This document shows, piece by piece, positions 14,769 through 17,167 of a stretch of DNA of 17,167 nucleotides (position 1 is its first letter; each line of letters opens with the position of its first letter). The translations under genes and the position numbers were made by a program. The DNA comes from Gammaproteobacteria bacterium UBA2168 (GTDB lineage Bacteria; Pseudomonadota; Gammaproteobacteria; Pseudomonadales; Azotimanducaceae): positions 20,832-37,998 of the forward strand of contig DCWG01000121.1 of the NCBI GenBank assembly GCA_002327525.1, read 5' to 3'. The notes under the pieces are model-generated. The model worked only from the letters and a program-made list of their open reading frames with translations. It searched no databases and had not been told where the DNA came from.

Positions 14769-16028
14769 ATGACGAAACACATTGCCTGGCGGCATTTTTT
14801 TCAGAGAGAGAGCAGTGACGTTGCGCGCCTGTCAGTCCCTGCCTTGTGCGCGGTAAGGGTGCGTGCGATGGCATGCCTGATGCTTGTCATCGCGAGCGGC
14901 GGATGTGTCAATATGCTGTTCTCCGAGCGCTACTCCAATCCCGCGCCACCTGCGGCCTATGACGATGCGCTGCTCAGCGGCGAGCTGGTGTTCGGTGAGG
15001 TCGTGTCGGCCGATGAGTATCCTGACATCGACGTGCTGGCGGTGGATTCGGACATGCAGGCCTTCGTCGATGAGTACGTCGTTCAGCACCGATTGTCCGT
15101 TTCACGCCTTCACCAGTTGCTCATGACGCTGGATGATCAGGGCTACTTTGACGGCACCTACGAGGCGCTCAATACACAGAGCGCGTTGGATACGTTTCAC
15201 ACCAAACGCGGCAACTGCCTTTCCTACACGAGCATGTTTATCGCGCTGGCGCGTGCTTCCGGATTGCAGGCGTACTACCAGATCGTGAAGGTGCCGCCCA
15301 CATGGAATGCGACTTCCGGCATGCTGATACGCAACAATCACATCAACGCCTCACTACGCGGAGCGCGCTACAGCAAGAACATGTCGCACGAGTTCACCGT
15401 GGATTTCAATCAGCTACAACCACCGGATGAATATCAGCGTTCGATTGTCAGCGACCTCTATGCCACGTCCCTGTTCTACGCCAACGTATCAATGGAGGCG
15501 CTGCGCCGGGGTGAGAACCGCAAGGGCTTCGTATACTTGAAAAAGGCCATCGAAATCGTACCTGGCAACGTAGACCTCTGGATCAATCTCGGCGCTTTCT
15601 ACGGGCGTAACGGTAAGCGGCAACCAGCAGTGGATACCTTTCACGTGGCACTCCAGCTGGACAATGGTAATCGCATGGCGATGTCGGGTCTGAGCCGCGG
15701 CTATGCCGGCCTCGGGCAGGCGGAACTCGCGCAGAAGTACGAACGCAGTGTGCGCGCCCACCGCGAACGCAACGCCTATTACCACTTTGCCATGGCGCAG
15801 CTCGCCTATGAGCACGCCAACTATCTCGGAACGCTGGATGCACTTGATGAGGCATTGAATATCAGGCGCCACAACGCGCGTTTCTATTTTCTCAAGTCTC
15901 TTGCCGAACGAGAGCTGGGGCGCGAGGAAGATGCGCGCAGGAGTCTCAGCCGCGCGCGGCGCTATGGCGATTCTTTTGAGGATCTGCGGCGTCTGTATGC
16001 ACCGGATCTGGCGGTGCTGGACGGTTGA
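14769..16028 (+). CDS. TPR lipoprotein with transglutaminase-like domain
   Basis: A 419-residue protein. ATG 14769 has GAGG eight bases upstream. ATG 14868, after AAGGG, is an alternative that would start right at the lipoprotein signal. The lipobox is LVIASGGC with Cys46. Residues ~110-215 are a transglutaminase-like domain with Cys150 in KRGNCLSYTSMF, His191 in RNNHINASL and Asp212 in FTVDFNQ, so a full Cys-His-Asp set is possible. From ~240 on there are about four TPR units, for example KGFVYLKKAIEIVPGNVDLW and NYLGTLDALDEALNIR. It would be anchored to a membrane facing the periplasm, with a protease or amide-bond role and a partner-binding tail. It is divergent from the LapG-like gene and followed 53 bases later by another lipoprotein. 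Confidence 0.82.
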   Translation: MTKHIAWRHFFQRESSDVARLSVPALCAVRVRAMACLMLVIASGGCVNMLFSERYSNPAPPAAYDDALLSGELVFGEVVSADEYPDIDVLAVDSDMQAFVDEYVVQHRLSVSRLHQLLMTLDDQGYFDGTYEALNTQSALDTFHTKRGNCLSYTSMFIALARASGLQAYYQIVKVPPTWNATSGMLIRNNHINASLRGARYSKNMSHEFTVDFNQLQPPDEYQRSIVSDLYATSLFYANVSMEALRRGENRKGFVYLKKAIEIVPGNVDLWINLGAFYGRNGKRQPAVDTFHVALQLDNGNRMAMSGLSRGYAGLGQAELAQKYERSVRAHRERNAYYHFAMAQLAYEHANYLGTLDALDEALNIRRHNARFYFLKSLAERELGREEDARRSLSRARRYGDSFEDLRRLYAPDLAVLDG

Positions 16029-16081
16029 CGCCCCCACCCGGTCCCCCGATAGAATCAGCACAACTTTACCTGGATATCACC

Positions 16082-16627
16082 ATGCGTTTTATCGTGTTGG
16101 TTGGTTTGCTGGCGTTCGGCGGCTGTTCGAGCATCGATCTGGATCCCCGGGTACCGGAAGGCTTCGACCTGAGCGGTCGTTGGCGGCTCAACAGCGCCAT
16201 GAGCGACCAGTCGCCGGATCCTCGCGCACTGCGCGGAGAACCGCGCGAGGTAGCACGCCGTGAACGCGCTGGCCTCGCACAGAGCTCCCCTCGGGGCGGC
16301 AGCGGTGCGATGAAGTTCATCGTGCAGGATTTTCCGATACTCGCAGCGAACTCACTCGATATCGAGCAAAACGAAGATTCCATGGGCGTGAAATACGATC
16401 ACGGCGCCTATCGGGATGTGTCGTGGGGCTATCGTGAACGGGGTATTTGGGAGGTATGGGCCGGTTGGGAGGAAGGTGTGCTGGTGATTCTCTCCGAGGC
16501 CAACGACGTGAAAGCTCGCGAGGCCCTCGCGCTAGAGCCCGGCGGAGAACGTCTCGTTGTCGATCTGCAAGTGAGGGCCGAACGGCGCGACGTTAACCTG
16601 CGGCGGGTGTTCGACCGGGTGCGATGA
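16082..16627 (+). CDS. Small lipoprotein of unknown function
   Basis: Not recognised. It has 181 residues from ATG 16082, chosen because it opens a lipoprotein signal: MRFIVLVGLLAFGGCSS, acylated Cys15. A TTG at 16025 would only add a proline-rich stretch. The mature part has FDLSGRWRLN, a charged arginine-rich stretch (~55-70), and a later part with many aromatic residues (YRDVSWGYRERGIWEVWAGW) that looks beta-rich. It probably shares a transcript with the TPR lipoprotein gene 53 bases upstream. Its 3' end overlaps the convergent membrane-protein gene by 35 bases. A partner role at the envelope is plausible but only inferred from position. Confidence 0.68.
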   Translation: MRFIVLVGLLAFGGCSSIDLDPRVPEGFDLSGRWRLNSAMSDQSPDPRALRGEPREVARRERAGLAQSSPRGGSGAMKFIVQDFPILAANSLDIEQNEDSMGVKYDHGAYRDVSWGYRERGIWEVWAGWEEGVLVILSEANDVKAREALALEPGGERLVVDLQVRAERRDVNLRRVFDRVR

Positions 16628-17167
16628 GCGCCTTGCAGTTCTGGCCCGCCAGCATACGCAGGAGTTTGTCGCGCTGATCCGAGCGGGTATCGCGGTTCGA
16701 CCACCACTCCACGTGCTCGCGCACCTCGGCATGCCGGAGCAGGCGGATACCCCACAGGGCATCGATCTGGTTCGGCACGATGGAATAGCGCATGTCGATG
16801 ATGGTGCCGTCTTTGGCGATGGCGAGATAATCTGCCGAGAACCATCGGAAGCGCTCCACGTCGCGTGCTTGCTGTGAATTGGGGTCGAGGTCGGGAAAGT
16901 GTCGAGGCAGATCCAGCTTGGTCACGTGTTCACCGGGATAGATGCACGCGCCGCCGGCGACGCGAACCGCGTCGACGTAGTATTTGCCGCGTTGTTCGTA
17001 GACGACCTTCCACAGCAGCAGGTTGGCGAATCCCGGTTTAACCGAGAGTCTTGTGGGCGTGTGGCCACGCTCGGCGATCATCAACTGCGCCGCCCCAATG
17101 GCACGTTGGTGCTGCACTTCTCCAATGCCAAGGTAGAAAAGCGCCCAGGCGAGACCGATGAGCGCAA
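16593..17167 (-). CDS. C-terminal part of a YdjM/YbcI-like membrane metal-dependent hydrolase (partial)
   Basis: The start lies beyond the window; the frame is open to its last base. The visible part begins with the end of a membrane helix (ALIGLAWALFYLGIGEVQHQ) and continues as a soluble domain: AAQLMIAERGHTPTRLSVKP, then FANLLLWKVVYEQRGKYYVD, later DGTIIDMRYSIVPNQIDALW. This layout, membrane helices then an R-L-x-V-x-P...N-x-L-L-W-K/R segment, is that of putative inner-membrane metal-dependent hydrolases (LexA-regulated YdjM-like family). The catalytic N-terminal histidines would be outside the window. An internal GTG at 17117 is not the true start. It converges on, and overlaps by 35 bases, the lipoprotein gene. 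Confidence 0.62.
   Translation of the reverse strand, partial: ALIGLAWALFYLGIGEVQHQRAIGAAQLMIAERGHTPTRLSVKPGFANLLLWKVVYEQRGKYYVDAVRVAGGACIYPGEHVTKLDLPRHFPDLDPNSQQARDVERFRWFSADYLAIAKDGTIIDMRYSIVPNQIDALWGIRLLRHAEVREHVEWWSNRDTRSDQRDKLLRMLAGQNCKALIAPGRTPAAG

Noticed and set aside
1..17167. CRISPR arrays, tRNA, rRNA, riboswitches, toxin-antitoxin or phage-defence genes
   Set aside because: No evenly spaced repeats, tRNA-like folds or defence-type domains were seen on reading; small RNAs cannot be excluded by eye.

Overview
This window looks like chromosomal DNA of a GC-rich Gram-negative bacterium, most likely a gammaproteobacterium. The evidence is the GC-rich codon use, two lipoproteins and several exported periplasmic-type proteins, an O-antigen-like gene order, and a DUF3604 / nitronate monooxygenase / luciferase-like / hotdog set common in marine and environmental gammaproteobacteria. 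The lineage is inferred from protein style only. No rRNA, tRNA, CRISPR array or complete transposase was seen.

Layout. (1) 1-209: a non-coding repeat-rich leader with two interleaved imperfect inverted repeats. (2) 210-8330 (+): six genes in one tightly packed operon, each overlapping the next by 1 to 11 bases: two GT4 glycosyltransferases, a glutamine amidotransferase/asparagine synthase family protein, a PglA-like GT4 enzyme, a WecA/WbpL-type polyprenyl-phosphate sugar-1-phosphate transferase and a WbpM/FlaA1-type nucleotide-sugar 4,6-dehydratase. Together they would make an activated 6-deoxy amino sugar, load it on undecaprenyl phosphate, extend it, and perhaps amidate a uronic acid residue. 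This is the end of an O-antigen or similar surface polysaccharide locus; the flippase and polymerase must lie elsewhere. (3) 8460-11504 (+): a decaying catabolic-type locus. A DUF3604 gene has lost its frame just after the signal peptide, lost its middle, and is fused in frame to the tail of a nitronate monooxygenase. An intact zinc alcohol dehydrogenase follows. Next is a luciferase-like monooxygenase with an internal in-frame deletion and an 8-bp tandem duplication that shifts its C-terminus. An intact hotdog thioesterase ends the locus.

(4) 11582-16627: envelope and secreted proteins on both strands. They are an exported HExxH metallopeptidase with a TPR-like tail (-), a small four-cysteine exported protein (+), a 79-aa acidic exported protein (-), a LapG-like transglutaminase-fold cysteine peptidase (-), and, divergent from it, a TPR lipoprotein with its own transglutaminase-like Cys-His-Asp set followed by a second lipoprotein (+). 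(5) 16593-17167 (-): the C-terminal part of a membrane protein, probably of the YdjM/YbcI-like metal-dependent hydrolase family, running off the window and overlapping the preceding gene tail to tail.

The two most informative points are the fine-grained decay record in 8460-11056, where each lesion can be read directly, and the divergent pair of transglutaminase-fold proteins in 13876-16627, which may form an uncharacterised envelope proteolysis module.
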